Below are positions 1-8,186 of a stretch of DNA of 64,000 nucleotides, piece after piece. The DNA is taken from assembly GCA_020723325.1 (NCBI GenBank), contig DYJD01000005.1, forward strand, positions 167,653 through 231,652, in the 5' to 3' direction. The position numbers were made by a program, and so were the translations under genes. The DNA is from Desulfosudis oleivorans. GTDB taxonomy: Bacteria > Desulfobacterota > Desulfobacteria > Desulfobacterales > SURF-7. How positions within the stretch are numbered: the first letter of the stretch is position 1; each line of letters starts with the position of its first letter. The notes beneath the pieces are model-generated. The model saw nothing but the letters and a program-made list of their open reading frames with translations. It was not told where the DNA came from and searched no databases.

Positions 1-1891
1 ACAGGTTGATCATGCCGCAGCCGCCGGGAACCAGACCGGCGCCGATTTCCACCAGCCCCATGAAAAGCTCCGTATGAGCCACGATCCGGTCAGCGGAAAG
101 ACAGACTTCGCAACCGCCGCCCAGGGTCATGCCGTAGGGTGCCGCCACTACAGGATAGGGGGCATAACGGGTACCCATGATGCCTTTGTGAACATTTTTG
201 ATGAAAGCGTCGATCTCATCGAATTTGCCGGCCCGGGCCAGACCCAGCATGAAGGCCAGGTCGCCGCCGGCCGAGAAGGCGCCGGGCATGCCGGGGGCCT
301 GGTTGCCGATGACCATGCCCACACCATTGTTCAGAACGTATTCACCGGCTTCCATCATGAAGTCCACCATGTCTTTGTTGATGGCGTTCATTTTGGAATG
401 GAACTCCAGGTTGAAGACACCGTCGCCGATGTCGATCAAGGAGCAGGACGGATTGGACAGCACGACTTTTTTCTGGGCTTTGAAATTTTCCAGCACCAGA
501 CATTTTTCGCTGACTTCAATGGCTTTATAACTGCCGGAGGCAAAATCAAAAAACATTTTTTTGCCGCCTTCCAGCTTGTAGAAGGAAGTATTGCCGGCGG
601 CCAGCATTTTCTTGACATTGGCCGGAACGGTCATGCCGTCTTTTTCCATCTTGGCCACAGACTCTTTCACGCCGATGGCATCCCAGGTCTCAAAAGGCCC
701 CATGTCAAAATTATAGCCCCATTTCATGGCATTGTCGATTTCCACGATGGTGTCGGAAATCTCGGGGATACGGTTGGCGGAATAAATAAAACCGGCGGCT
801 GCCACTTTCCAGGCATATTTGGCGCCTTTGTCGTCGCCATAGACAACGGCTTTCAATTTGTCGGCCGGGGTCTTGGCGTTCTTGGCCGCTTCCAGACAGG
901 GGAATTCCACCTTGCCGTATTCTTCATATTCACCGGTCTTGGGATTGACGACCTTGCGGATTTTCTTCCATTCCGGGGTCAGCTCGCTCTTGTAGAAACC
1001 GGCCTTGGTTTTGTCGCCCAGTTGTTTGTTTTCCACCATTTTCTTGACGAATTCGGGCACGATGAAGGTATTGCGCTCCTCATCCGCGGTGCAGAGCTGA
1101 TAGGTGTTGTCGGTGACATGCTTCATGGTGTCCAGCCCCACCAGGTCCGAAGTCTTGAAGATGGCGGTTTTGGGGCGTCCCATGGGCGGACCGAACAGGG
1201 CGTCGACTTCCGGAATGGTCAGGCCGTCTTCCAGCATGACCTGCATGGCTTTGCCGATGCCGTGGATGCCGATGCGGTTGCCGATGAAATTGGGGGTGTC
1301 CTTGGCCCAGACAATACCTTTGCCCAGGGTTTTTTCGCCGAAGTCGGCCATGAACTTGAGGATTTCAGGCAGGGTTTCCGCGCCCGGGATGATTTCCAAA
1401 AGATGCATGTAGCGCACGGGATTGAAAAAATGGGTGCCCAGGAAATGCTGCTTGAAGCCCTTGGAAAGGCCTTCGGACATGTCCTTCAACGGAATGCCGG
1501 AGGTGTTGGAAGAAATGATGGTATCCGGTTTGCGGATGCCCTCAATGCGTTTGAACAGCGCCTGCTTGATTTTCAGGTTTTCCACCACGACTTCGCAGAT
1601 CCAGTCGCAATCCGCGAGTTTGTTGAAGTCATCTTCCAGGTTGCCGGTCTGAATCAGCGCCGCGTCTTTCTTATCGAAAAACAGCGCCGGTTTGGCCTTG
1701 AGGGCATTTTCCAGGCCGGCGGTAACGATGCGGTTTCGTGCCTTGGGATCTTTTTTTTCCTCGTCTTTCAAATCAAACGGAACAATGTCGAGCAACAAAG
1801 TCGGTATCCCGGCCCCGGCCAGCAAAGCGGCAATACCGCCGCCCATGATTCCAGAACCGATTACCGCTGCCTTTCTGATCTTCCTAGCCAT
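1..1891 (-). CDS. 3-hydroxyacyl-CoA dehydrogenase/enoyl-CoA hydratase fusion, 3' end outside window
   Basis: The reading frame is open from an ATG at 1891 to the left edge (630 codons seen, no stop). The start has a strong Shine-Dalgarno AGGAGGAG at 1894-1901. Residues 9-21 form an NAD-binding loop (GSGIMGGG). A 3-hydroxyacyl-CoA dehydrogenase module follows (SSNTSGIPL, HFFNPVRYMHLLE), and from about residue 460 a crotonase module (SAGGDLAFML, LGGGCEVCLSADRI, GLVEIGAGLVPGG). Dehydrogenase first and hydratase second is the FadN-type order, opposite to FadB. It should catalyse the hydration and NAD-dependent oxidation steps of fatty acyl-CoA beta-oxidation, or the reverse steps in butyrate or PHA metabolism. 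Promoter and operator lie just upstream. Confidence 0.93.
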   Translation of the reverse strand, partial: MARKIRKAAVIGSGIMGGGIAALLAGAGIPTLLLDIVPFDLKDEEKKDPKARNRIVTAGLENALKAKPALFFDKKDAALIQTGNLEDDFNKLADCDWICEVVVENLKIKQALFKRIEGIRKPDTIISSNTSGIPLKDMSEGLSKGFKQHFLGTHFFNPVRYMHLLEIIPGAETLPEILKFMADFGEKTLGKGIVWAKDTPNFIGNRIGIHGIGKAMQVMLEDGLTIPEVDALFGPPMGRPKTAIFKTSDLVGLDTMKHVTDNTYQLCTADEERNTFIVPEFVKKMVENKQLGDKTKAGFYKSELTPEWKKIRKVVNPKTGEYEEYGKVEFPCLEAAKNAKTPADKLKAVVYGDDKGAKYAWKVAAAGFIYSANRIPEISDTIVEIDNAMKWGYNFDMGPFETWDAIGVKESVAKMEKDGMTVPANVKKMLAAGNTSFYKLEGGKKMFFDFASGSYKAIEVSEKCLVLENFKAQKKVVLSNPSCSLIDIGDGVFNLEFHSKMNAINKDMVDFMMEAGEYVLNNGVGMVIGNQAPGMPGAFSAGGDLAFMLGLARAGKFDEIDAFIKNVHKGIMGTRYAPYPVVAAPYGMTLGGGCEVCLSADRIVAHTELFMGLVEIGAGLVPGGCGMINL

Positions 1892-1941
1892 AATCTCCTC
1901 CTGTATATGATTAATTGAAAACAACAACTTGGATTCGTAGA

Positions 1942-1984
1942 TGAATGAGCATTCACTGTTAACAGAGACCATATTTATAGTCAA
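1942..1984 (-). promoter_or_regulatory. Promoter with overlapping FadR-type TetR operator for the beta-oxidation gene
   Basis: Read on the minus strand, TTGACT (1984-1979), a 17-bp spacer and TAACAG (1961-1956, a weak match) form a candidate sigma-70 promoter. Directly after it, TGAATGAGCATTCA (1942-1955) is a perfect 14-bp palindrome covering the likely start point. Its half-sites match those of TetR-family FadR regulators, which are released by long-chain acyl-CoA. Repression relieved by acyl-CoA is therefore the expected control. The regulator gene is not in this window. Confidence 0.55.
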
Positions 1985-2062
1985 GAAAAATTCATTTCAA
2001 GCCTAAGTTAAAAATGGGTATGATTTAACTTTTTGAATCTGCATAACTTTTTTTTATTACAA

Positions 2063-2080
2063 GAGACGCAATTTCGTCTC
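2063..2080. repeat. Perfect 6-bp inverted repeat GAGACG-N6-CGTCTC
   Basis: GAGACG (2063-2068) and CGTCTC (2075-2080) flank a 6-base AT-rich loop in the divergent spacer between the beta-oxidation gene and the protease gene. A six-T run follows at about 2087, so it could be a weak hairpin terminator or an operator. The function is not resolved. Confidence 0.3.
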
Positions 2081-2122
2081 GGAGCCTTTTTTGGCAATTG
2101 CCGGGCACCTTTACAGAAAAAC

Positions 2123-2136
2123 TGAATGTTCATTCA
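2123..2136. promoter_or_regulatory. Second FadR-type TetR operator
   Basis: TGAATGTTCATTCA repeats the half-sites of the 1942-1955 operator and differs only in the central two bases. It sits in the same divergent spacer, 181 bp from the first site and 153 bp before the protease start. It may be an auxiliary site for the beta-oxidation gene or may control the protease gene. Confidence 0.5.
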
Positions 2137-2288
2137 TTGGCAATGATTTTTGTCTGGTGATATTCCCCTGTTCGGCTATGGGGGCCAAATTGATTTTTGG
2201 GTGGATAAATGTTACCAGCACTCAAGAAATTTTATCACGGATTTAAAATCCGACGGACTACCTTGGAAGCAGGGAACAGGAGTACCAA

Positions 2289-3851
2289 ATGAATCTTTGG
2301 AACACAAAAGGATTTCTTTTAATTTTATCAACGGCAATTCTGACCCTTTCCGCCTGCGGCTCGGATCGTAGCGAGGTGATCCGGCACATGGGCGGAAACG
2401 AAAAATATCCGGGCTTTGCGAATCTGTTGGAGGCGCCGGCGGCGGTTCAGAATTCCGGCCAGGCCGTGGTGCGCCTGGAAAACGGCACCGGCATTTTTGT
2501 CACCTATGCCGGCAAGAATTATTTGATGACCAATGAACATGTTTTCGGAACCAAGGACTGCGCCAGGGAAGGCGCCTATATTGAAGCTTACGTGGACTTT
2601 CAAAAAGGCAAAAATTATAGAATTCAGAACTTGCATGTATTCCCCCAGGCTGCGGACAAGGATGTGGATGTGGCTTTTTACCGTTTTGAAGGACTGGATG
2701 ACAATGGAATCAAAAACAATTTTCAGCCGGCCAGGGTCCTGGAATTGAAACCGGTCACGGCCCAGGCATTGGCCGACAAGCAAATTCATATCATTGGCCA
2801 CCCTTACCGCTCCATCAAAAAATGGACCAGCGGTGTGGTGCTGCGCTCGGAAAACGGCTATTCCGTGAACACGGTCCTCACCGCCGCCGGCAACAGCGGC
2901 TCGGCTGTGGTGAATGACAACGGCGAACTGGTGGCCATCCACCACAGCAGCAACCAGCGGGTGGGTGAACTCACCATGGATGATTTCCTGGTCATGGGCT
3001 ATGATTCGCCCACGGAACTTCTGATTACCGTGCTGGAAGACGGCCTATACAACGCCGGCCATCTGGATCGGTTTACCAGTATTACAACGTCCATGGTTTC
3101 CCTGGAGGATTTTCTGCCGGCTTCCACACTGTATCTGAATGCCCATCAGCGGCCGGTTCTTTCAGGCAACCAGGATCCGGTGGAAGCCTTGCTGCAAGGC
3201 GCTGAAGCCGAACTGAACAGTTGGACCACCGGCAACAGTGAAGACTTCATGGAGCACGCCCTTGCCTTGCAGGCTGCCAATGATTGGTTCCAATGCAACC
3301 GCAAGAATGACGAGATGCATTTGTACTGCCTGAATCAAGAGCAACGCTCCCGCTGGCTGGAACTGTCACGCAATTTACAGGAGGTGCTGGATCAATTTCC
3401 CGGCAATAATTTCCTGGAACCCGTCACCTGGAATGTTTATGAGCAATTCCAGGATGAAAACGACGGCTGCCGGGAAGCCCTCAGCCAACTGGAAGACTAT
3501 CTTCACCAAAGCAACCGGGAACTGGACTTCACCATTGCCGGTCTGTTGGCCCGCTTTGCCGCTTCCACGGACCCGGTTTACGGTAATATTCACCTTTCCG
3601 ATTTCCTGGAAAATTACTCCCAGCAGGACTACTACTGGTATGACATGAGCAATCTCATCTATGCCGTGGGCCTCATGACCTACCGGGCCTATGAACTCGA
3701 AACCGCCATGGGAATCCCCGCAAATCAGCGCAGCTCCCTTCAACGCATCGCAAGGATTTACTCCCGGATTGCCCAGGATGAAAACCTCAGCGTGGGCGCC
3801 CGATTGACCCTGGATCGTTTTGCCTATGCCTGGAATGTTTTGCAGTGGTAG
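2289..3851 (+). CDS. Trypsin-like serine protease lipoprotein
   Basis: A 520-residue lipoprotein with lipobox LSAC (lipidated Cys23), so it should be anchored in the periplasm. A trypsin-fold catalytic triad is visible: His84 (TNEHVFG), an Asp in DVDVAF (125 or 127) and Ser203 in GNSGS. About 310 residues after the protease have no domain I recognise and are mostly acidic and helical. There is no PDZ domain, so this is not a standard DegP/HtrA. The start is supported by AGGAG at 2278-2282. It is transcribed alone, divergent from the beta-oxidation gene. The substrate is unknown. Confidence 0.85.
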   Translation: MNLWNTKGFLLILSTAILTLSACGSDRSEVIRHMGGNEKYPGFANLLEAPAAVQNSGQAVVRLENGTGIFVTYAGKNYLMTNEHVFGTKDCAREGAYIEAYVDFQKGKNYRIQNLHVFPQAADKDVDVAFYRFEGLDDNGIKNNFQPARVLELKPVTAQALADKQIHIIGHPYRSIKKWTSGVVLRSENGYSVNTVLTAAGNSGSAVVNDNGELVAIHHSSNQRVGELTMDDFLVMGYDSPTELLITVLEDGLYNAGHLDRFTSITTSMVSLEDFLPASTLYLNAHQRPVLSGNQDPVEALLQGAEAELNSWTTGNSEDFMEHALALQAANDWFQCNRKNDEMHLYCLNQEQRSRWLELSRNLQEVLDQFPGNNFLEPVTWNVYEQFQDENDGCREALSQLEDYLHQSNRELDFTIAGLLARFAASTDPVYGNIHLSDFLENYSQQDYYWYDMSNLIYAVGLMTYRAYELETAMGIPANQRSSLQRIARIYSRIAQDENLSVGARLTLDRFAYAWNVLQW

Positions 3852-3865
3852 TTGTTCTTCCGCAA

Positions 3866-3894
3866 GTTGTTCTTCCGCCCGCCGGAAGAACAAC
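3866..3894 (+). terminator. Hairpin after the protease gene
   Basis: GTTGTTCTTCC (3866-3876), a 7-base loop and GGAAGAACAAC (3884-3894) form a perfect 11-bp stem 15 bases after the protease stop. The left arm also occurs as a direct copy at 3851-3861. There is no T run, so it may act by RNA stabilisation rather than as an intrinsic terminator. Confidence 0.45.
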
Positions 3895-3900
3895 AATCGC

Positions 3901-4028
3901 CGTCGGGGTCGCTATCGGGATCGGGGTCGGAAAGAAAAGCTGTTTCGGAACAGGCAGAGCAAACCGATCGTAAGCGCCATACAAAAAACCATTTCGATAC
4001 CGATTCCGATAGCGACTCCGACCCCGAT
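3901..4028. repeat. Facing pair of CGGNNT hexamer arrays (locus 1)
   Basis: The left arm 3901-3931 is built of CGGGGT/CGCTAT/CGGGAT hexamers. The right arm 3994-4028 carries the reverse-complement series (GATACC, GATTCC, GATAGC, GACTCC, GACCCC). The arms could pair over roughly 30 bp around a 62-base centre. The same unit occurs at 7922-8164, 9700-9733 and 58991-59026. Apparent Asp/Ser-rich or Arg-rich reading frames here come from the repeat and are not genes. Confidence 0.7.
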
Positions 4029-4126
4029 AAAAAACAGTGTGGATGGGTGATAGGCGCTATGCGAATCCCTTATTGCGGCCCCCTTGCTTTGGTGTCAATT
4101 GCGGCCCTTTCACTATGCCTCTCACT

Positions 4127-4150
4127 GTGGGAGCGGCTTCCAGCCGCGAT
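4127..4150 (+). repeat. REP-like core of hairpin element, copy A
   Basis: Begins GTGGGAGCGGCTTCC and continues AGCCGCGAT. The stem GCGGC-TTCCA-GCCGC is perfect. The core is shared with 7820-7843, 23611-23634 and 58473-58496. In this copy the outer arms seen at the other loci are largely decayed. It lies just past the 3' end of the NACHT gene. Confidence 0.6.
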
Positions 4151-4242
4151 TGGGTCGCGAACCACGCTCAAGGCTTTTTTATTGATCGCCCGGGCCCATC
4201 TCTTTTCCGGCTTTTCGTGCAAAGGGCCAAAGGGTAAAAGGG

Positions 4243-4358
4243 TTAAATCCTGGCGCAACGAAACCCCACGAAGAAGTACCAGAAATCGGTGTGATTTAAT
4301 AAGCGCGCTGCGCAACGGCAGTTGTTGGAACCGTCGACCCACGACCCGCCGCGCAAGA
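4243..4358 (-). other. DGR variable-region-like 3' end of the NACHT gene
   Basis: The last 38 codons run from VLRGGSW through an Asn/Cys/Arg segment to VGFRCARI. This is the layout of variable regions diversified by diversity-generating retroelements on a C-lectin scaffold, with a GC-rich GGGTTTCGTTGCGCC stretch at the end where an initiation-of-mutagenic-homology site would lie. No reverse transcriptase and no template repeat were found nearby, so active diversification is not shown. Confidence 0.4.
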
Positions 4359-7300
4359 CTGGGATCGGACGTTCCTTTTCATTACGCAAATTAAAATATT
4401 CTTGTATTTTATTCTCATGCCAGAGCTTTAGAAAAACCGGATCAAAATAAAAATCATCCCGCTCAATCCGCGCATGATAATCGGACTTTGTCCATTCCTC
4501 CACATTGCCGATCAAATCAAAAACCCCCTCATGGGTTTGACCGGTCTTAAAAACACCGACCGCGGAAGTCTTGTTCAATTCAATCTCACTATTATTGCAC
4601 GCCTTCTTGTGCCATTTATTGCCCCAGGGAAAAGCCCGTCCTTCTTTTCCGGCCGCAGCCGCCTGCCATTCCTTTTCCGTGGGAAGACGGTAGCAAAAAC
4701 CATCCCGCCTGGTCATGGTCAACCAGCGGCAAAAAGCATCCGCCTCATACCAGCAAATACCCACCACCGGAGCATTGGGGCATTTCCATTTGCGGTCGTC
4801 CCAATATCCCGGTTGCCGGGTGGCGGTGGCCTGAAGCCATTTCCAGCCTTCAGGGCTCCAGAATTCACGGCTATCGTATCCCCTGCCCTGCTCCTTGAAT
4901 TCCTCATACCATTTGTTGGTCACCGGATATTTGCCCAGTTGAAAGGGAGCAAGCTCCACCCTGCCGATTTCCTCCAATTCATATACGCCGCCTTCTATTT
5001 TCACAAAAGCCCGCAGATCCCTGGGATCACCGAGCCATCCCAGTGCTTCACCGCTGTCGGCCAGAACCTGGGGCTCTTTTTCTTTTTCCACAATCTCCAA
5101 TAAACGTTGCCGGGTTTGCTCAACAACGCTGTCGATGCGGCGGTCCTTGTGAATGTCCAGCATGGCCCAGGCCGCCAGACGCCAGCGCCGGAAAGGCGAC
5201 TTGTCCTTTCCAGCCACGGCATAGGTGATGAGGTCGTTGGCGGTCTGCTTTTGCTCAATACTCAGGTAGCCGATATACAGTTCCAGCATCTCCCGGTGCC
5301 AGTCGTCATTCCAATAGGGCTCCACGGCCTTGATTCGATCCGAGTAATTGTCCACAATATGATCGGCGGCCAGAAATTCCTGAAAGGTCAGATGCCAAAA
5401 ATTGTATTGCCCGCCCTCGCATTTCAGCAGGCCGCTCTTGGGCTCCAGATCATTGAAAATGTCCGACAACCTTTGGCGAAAATCTTTTTCCGGTTCATCC
5501 GCCTGTTGTTTATAAACTTCCCCCAAAACCCGCACAGCAAAATCCCGATCCACAGCCCGCAACCGATGGGTGTGCATTTGAAAAGCCAAAGCCCGCAGAT
5601 AGGTATGGACTTTGGTGGAATCGTCAAAACGCCGGTACAACAGGTTGTCGATGAACTTCTTATACAACTCGGCCCGCTGCCCGGGCAATTCCTTGCCGTC
5701 ATGGTAGAGAATACAGATGGCGGTCAGCATCAGGGGATTGCCGATGAGATTGTCAATGGCCGGATGAACCCTGATCTCATTGATCATGGCCAGGGCGTTC
5801 TTATTGCCGATGCCGGTGCTGCCGGGATACAGATAAGCAAACCATTTACGGATGAAGGTTTCCACCTGCGCCATATTCAGCGGAAGAATGGTTGCCTGCC
5901 GCTTGCCGAGGCGTTTCACCACCGTTCCATCAATTCCATGGGGCCTGCCGGTGAAAATGATCCGGCACCCATCGTTTCTGATGCGCCAATCCGCCAAGGC
6001 CTTTACCGCAAGTTCCCTGGACTGGGGCGACAACTCATCCAGGCCGTCTATCAACAACAAGACCTTGCCGGCTTTGGAATACTGCCCAAGGGTCTCCATG
6101 CTCAACACACTGTCCATGGGCCCGGCAAGGTACCAGGCCAGAAGTTCCTCGGCCTTCACTGCTTTCGGAACTTTATCAAAGGCGCTGAAAAAGCCGTGGA
6201 GGTCCTTGAGCATGATCAACAATGGTAAAAATCCCTTTATTTCACTGGCGGGAATATCTCCTCCATTCTCCTTGGCGAGCTGATAGGTCAAATGCTTCAA
6301 TAATGTGGTCTTGCCGGAACCGGCATGGCCCGCGATAACCAGGGAATCGCTCCTGGCGATGAGTTCCTCCAGATTAACCGGCTCCTGTTTTTCTCCCGGC
6401 CCGCGCATTTTTTCCGGCTTTTGCTCCGGCTCATGGGCATACAGTGGAATGAAAATTTCCGGCAGACTCAGGGGAAAGGCCTGGCCCTTGCCATACAACT
6501 TATCTGCATCCACATGGCCGAAATTTTCATCAATCCATTTGAAATAGGTCCCAGGCCGCGGCAGCTTCACGGGTGCTGCTGTACGGGCCTTTTTCTTTGA
6601 GCTGGGGGTAGTTTTTCTCTTTTCCGCAGTCATCATTTCAAATCGTTTGCAGCCGTCATCCCCCACACTCGCGTCCAGGCTCCATTTGCGTTGGGCCTTT
6701 ACAAAGCTCCGAAAATCAAGTTGAATGAGATTTTCCTCCCAGTCGAATGTAATATAATGAAACCGCGCCGGCCAATTCGCTTCGCTGCCCAGGTAAAGCC
6801 CGCCGGCCTGAAACTGATAAAGCTCGCCGTCCAAATCCCGGCTCCATCCACCGGCACTGTCATGCAGATGGCCGGTAAGCAGCACCCTGCTGTTATAATA
6901 CCCGCGGCAGCGGCTGACATCCTCGGGCCAAAGCCAGGATAAAGGGTGATGCAGCAAATTGAGGCGCAAATGGGTTTTGCCGAGTCTGGCCAGGGCCTCC
7001 ATGGCAATCTTGATCTGATACTCCCCCACAGCGATCTCACGTTCGTCCGGCGATTTCCGGCACATCCAGGCCGAGTTCAAGCCCACGATTCCGATCTTCT
7101 TACCGCATTCCGCCTTATAAACATGCACAAAGGGCACGAGATTGTTGTCCATAGCTTTGAGATGGGGGTAGTTGATTTTTACAAACTCAAAATAATCCGT
7201 CAAACCCTTGAACAGGTCGTCCCGGTATTCCGGATTCTCAAGTTCCGTATTCAGCTCCTGTGCATTGTCATAAGCCGGAATATCTTTTGGACGATATTTT

Positions 7301-7590
7301 TTCCGGTTCACATCATGATTGCCGGGAATAAGGAAAATTCTATTCTGGCCAAGCCCTAAACATTTCAACAGACGATCAAAGAATTCCTTGGCCGCCGCAT
7401 ATTCCTTCTTAACACCTTTGTATGCAATATCACCTGTAACCACCACAATCTCCGGTTTCAAGCCTTTTTCATAGTCCGCTTTGGCCCGCTCCAGTAACGG
7501 ATCAAGTACTACCGAGCGGTCGAAATTCTGTTCGGTGTTCACATGCAGGTCGGAAATATGCAGAACTTGAAATTTCTTGGATTTGGGCAT
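4243..7590 (-). CDS. Metallophosphoesterase-NACHT-FGE/C-lectin STAND protein (probable defence)
   Basis: A 1115-residue cytosolic three-part protein. Residues 1-310 are a calcineurin-like phosphoesterase with all metal ligands visible: DLH (14-16), GD (53-54), GNHD (90-93), HH (214-215), GHLH (240-243). Residues 405-620 are a NACHT NTPase with Walker A GHAGSGKT (421-428) and Walker B LLLIDGLDEL. A helical stretch with LGWLGDPRD leads into an FGE-sulfatase/C-type-lectin domain (about 862-1115) ending in RGGSW...CRCAAR...GFRCARI. No catalytic cysteine pair typical of true FGE was identified, so the domain is probably a ligand-binding fold. By analogy with bacterial NACHT/Avs proteins, the lectin fold or helices may sense, NACHT oligomerise and the phosphoesterase act as effector; this is inference. 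It stands alone, flanked on both sides by repeats. Confidence 0.9.
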   Translation of the reverse strand: MPKSKKFQVLHISDLHVNTEQNFDRSVVLDPLLERAKADYEKGLKPEIVVVTGDIAYKGVKKEYAAAKEFFDRLLKCLGLGQNRIFLIPGNHDVNRKKYRPKDIPAYDNAQELNTELENPEYRDDLFKGLTDYFEFVKINYPHLKAMDNNLVPFVHVYKAECGKKIGIVGLNSAWMCRKSPDEREIAVGEYQIKIAMEALARLGKTHLRLNLLHHPLSWLWPEDVSRCRGYYNSRVLLTGHLHDSAGGWSRDLDGELYQFQAGGLYLGSEANWPARFHYITFDWEENLIQLDFRSFVKAQRKWSLDASVGDDGCKRFEMMTAEKRKTTPSSKKKARTAAPVKLPRPGTYFKWIDENFGHVDADKLYGKGQAFPLSLPEIFIPLYAHEPEQKPEKMRGPGEKQEPVNLEELIARSDSLVIAGHAGSGKTTLLKHLTYQLAKENGGDIPASEIKGFLPLLIMLKDLHGFFSAFDKVPKAVKAEELLAWYLAGPMDSVLSMETLGQYSKAGKVLLLIDGLDELSPQSRELAVKALADWRIRNDGCRIIFTGRPHGIDGTVVKRLGKRQATILPLNMAQVETFIRKWFAYLYPGSTGIGNKNALAMINEIRVHPAIDNLIGNPLMLTAICILYHDGKELPGQRAELYKKFIDNLLYRRFDDSTKVHTYLRALAFQMHTHRLRAVDRDFAVRVLGEVYKQQADEPEKDFRQRLSDIFNDLEPKSGLLKCEGGQYNFWHLTFQEFLAADHIVDNYSDRIKAVEPYWNDDWHREMLELYIGYLSIEQKQTANDLITYAVAGKDKSPFRRWRLAAWAMLDIHKDRRIDSVVEQTRQRLLEIVEKEKEPQVLADSGEALGWLGDPRDLRAFVKIEGGVYELEEIGRVELAPFQLGKYPVTNKWYEEFKEQGRGYDSREFWSPEGWKWLQATATRQPGYWDDRKWKCPNAPVVGICWYEADAFCRWLTMTRRDGFCYRLPTEKEWQAAAAGKEGRAFPWGNKWHKKACNNSEIELNKTSAVGVFKTGQTHEGVFDLIGNVEEWTKSDYHARIERDDFYFDPVFLKLWHENKIQEYFNLRNEKERPIPVLRGGSWVDGSNNCRCAARLLNHTDFWYFFVGFRCARI

Positions 7591-7794
7591 GGTCTGTTCA
7601 TCCTGCTTATCAGTGGGGAAAATTGTTCATGGTAATGGGAATTATTATTTTCCGACCATAGCCGGATTTGGTTGTGAATTTTAAGTGAATTTCCTTTTGT
7701 ACCCAGGGACTCGCATGTAAACTTAACGCGGAATATACGGCCATCAATTGCCAACATTTCACCCAACCAACACTTTTGCCCGCCAAGACAAAGC

Positions 7795-7875
7795 GGGCCT
7801 TGATCATCGTCTCGACCGCATCGCGGCTGGAAGCCGCTCCCACCGTGGAGGATGACCGAAATGATGATCAAGCCC
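7795..7875 (-). repeat. Hairpin element with REP-like core, copy B
   Basis: Outer arms GGGCCTTGATCATCGTCTCG (7795-7814) and its imperfect complement ending ATGATGATCAAGCCC (7861-7875) enclose the inverted core at 7820-7843. The unit is about 80 bp, encodes nothing, and has the size and symmetry of a MITE or REP-type element. It lies upstream of the NACHT gene, while a degraded copy lies downstream. Confidence 0.6.
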
Positions 7876-7921
7876 ACAAAGCAATTCGTGAACGCTTGGG
7901 TTTTGTCTCTGCCATCCAACC

Positions 7922-8164
7922 TCTCGGGGTCGGGGTCGGTATCGGAATCGGTATCGAATTTTTTTCCCCCAAAGGCAATTCGCCAACGGGACGGAACGGG
8001 GTGGCCTGCAGATGTGCAGGGGCGGTTCGCGAACCGCCCCTACGGAAAGGCCATGGTGTTGGATCTTGGGGTCAGCAGGGAAAACGAGCTGGTTTTTCAG
8101 GGGCGGGGTCCATCAAATTATTTTTTTCTGACGATACCGATCCCGATACCGACCCCGACCCCGA
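7922..8164. repeat. Facing pair of CGGNNT hexamer arrays (locus 2) around a 24-bp palindrome
   Basis: The left arm (7922-7955) and right arm (8131-8164) are nearly exact reverse complements over 34 bp, made of CGGGGT/CGGTAT hexamers. The 175-base centre contains a perfect 24-bp palindrome at 8018-8041 (AGGGGCGGTTCG and its complement). With copy B this accounts for most of the roughly 600 bp between the NACHT and exporter genes. I see no gene there. Confidence 0.7.
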
Positions 8165-8186
8165 AAAAGACAAGGCCGATTTGCAA

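Noticed and set aside
74..1918. 614-codon plus-strand open frame opposite the beta-oxidation gene
   Set aside because: The minus-strand frame has clear dehydrogenase and crotonase motifs and a strong ribosome-binding site; the plus-strand product is a low-complexity antisense shadow rich in Gly/His/Phe.
2289..3851. Protease as a partner of the NACHT protein
   Set aside because: It is a periplasmic lipoprotein on the other strand, separated by repeats; no evidence of a shared operon or compartment.
3852..4394. Ser/Asp-rich or Arg-rich frames across the hexamer repeats
   Set aside because: The composition comes from the CGGNNT repeat; frames cross both repeat families and differ between loci.
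5107..6228. 373-codon plus-strand frame inside the NACHT gene
   Set aside because: Antisense shadow of the NACHT region, no recognisable motif or ribosome-binding site.
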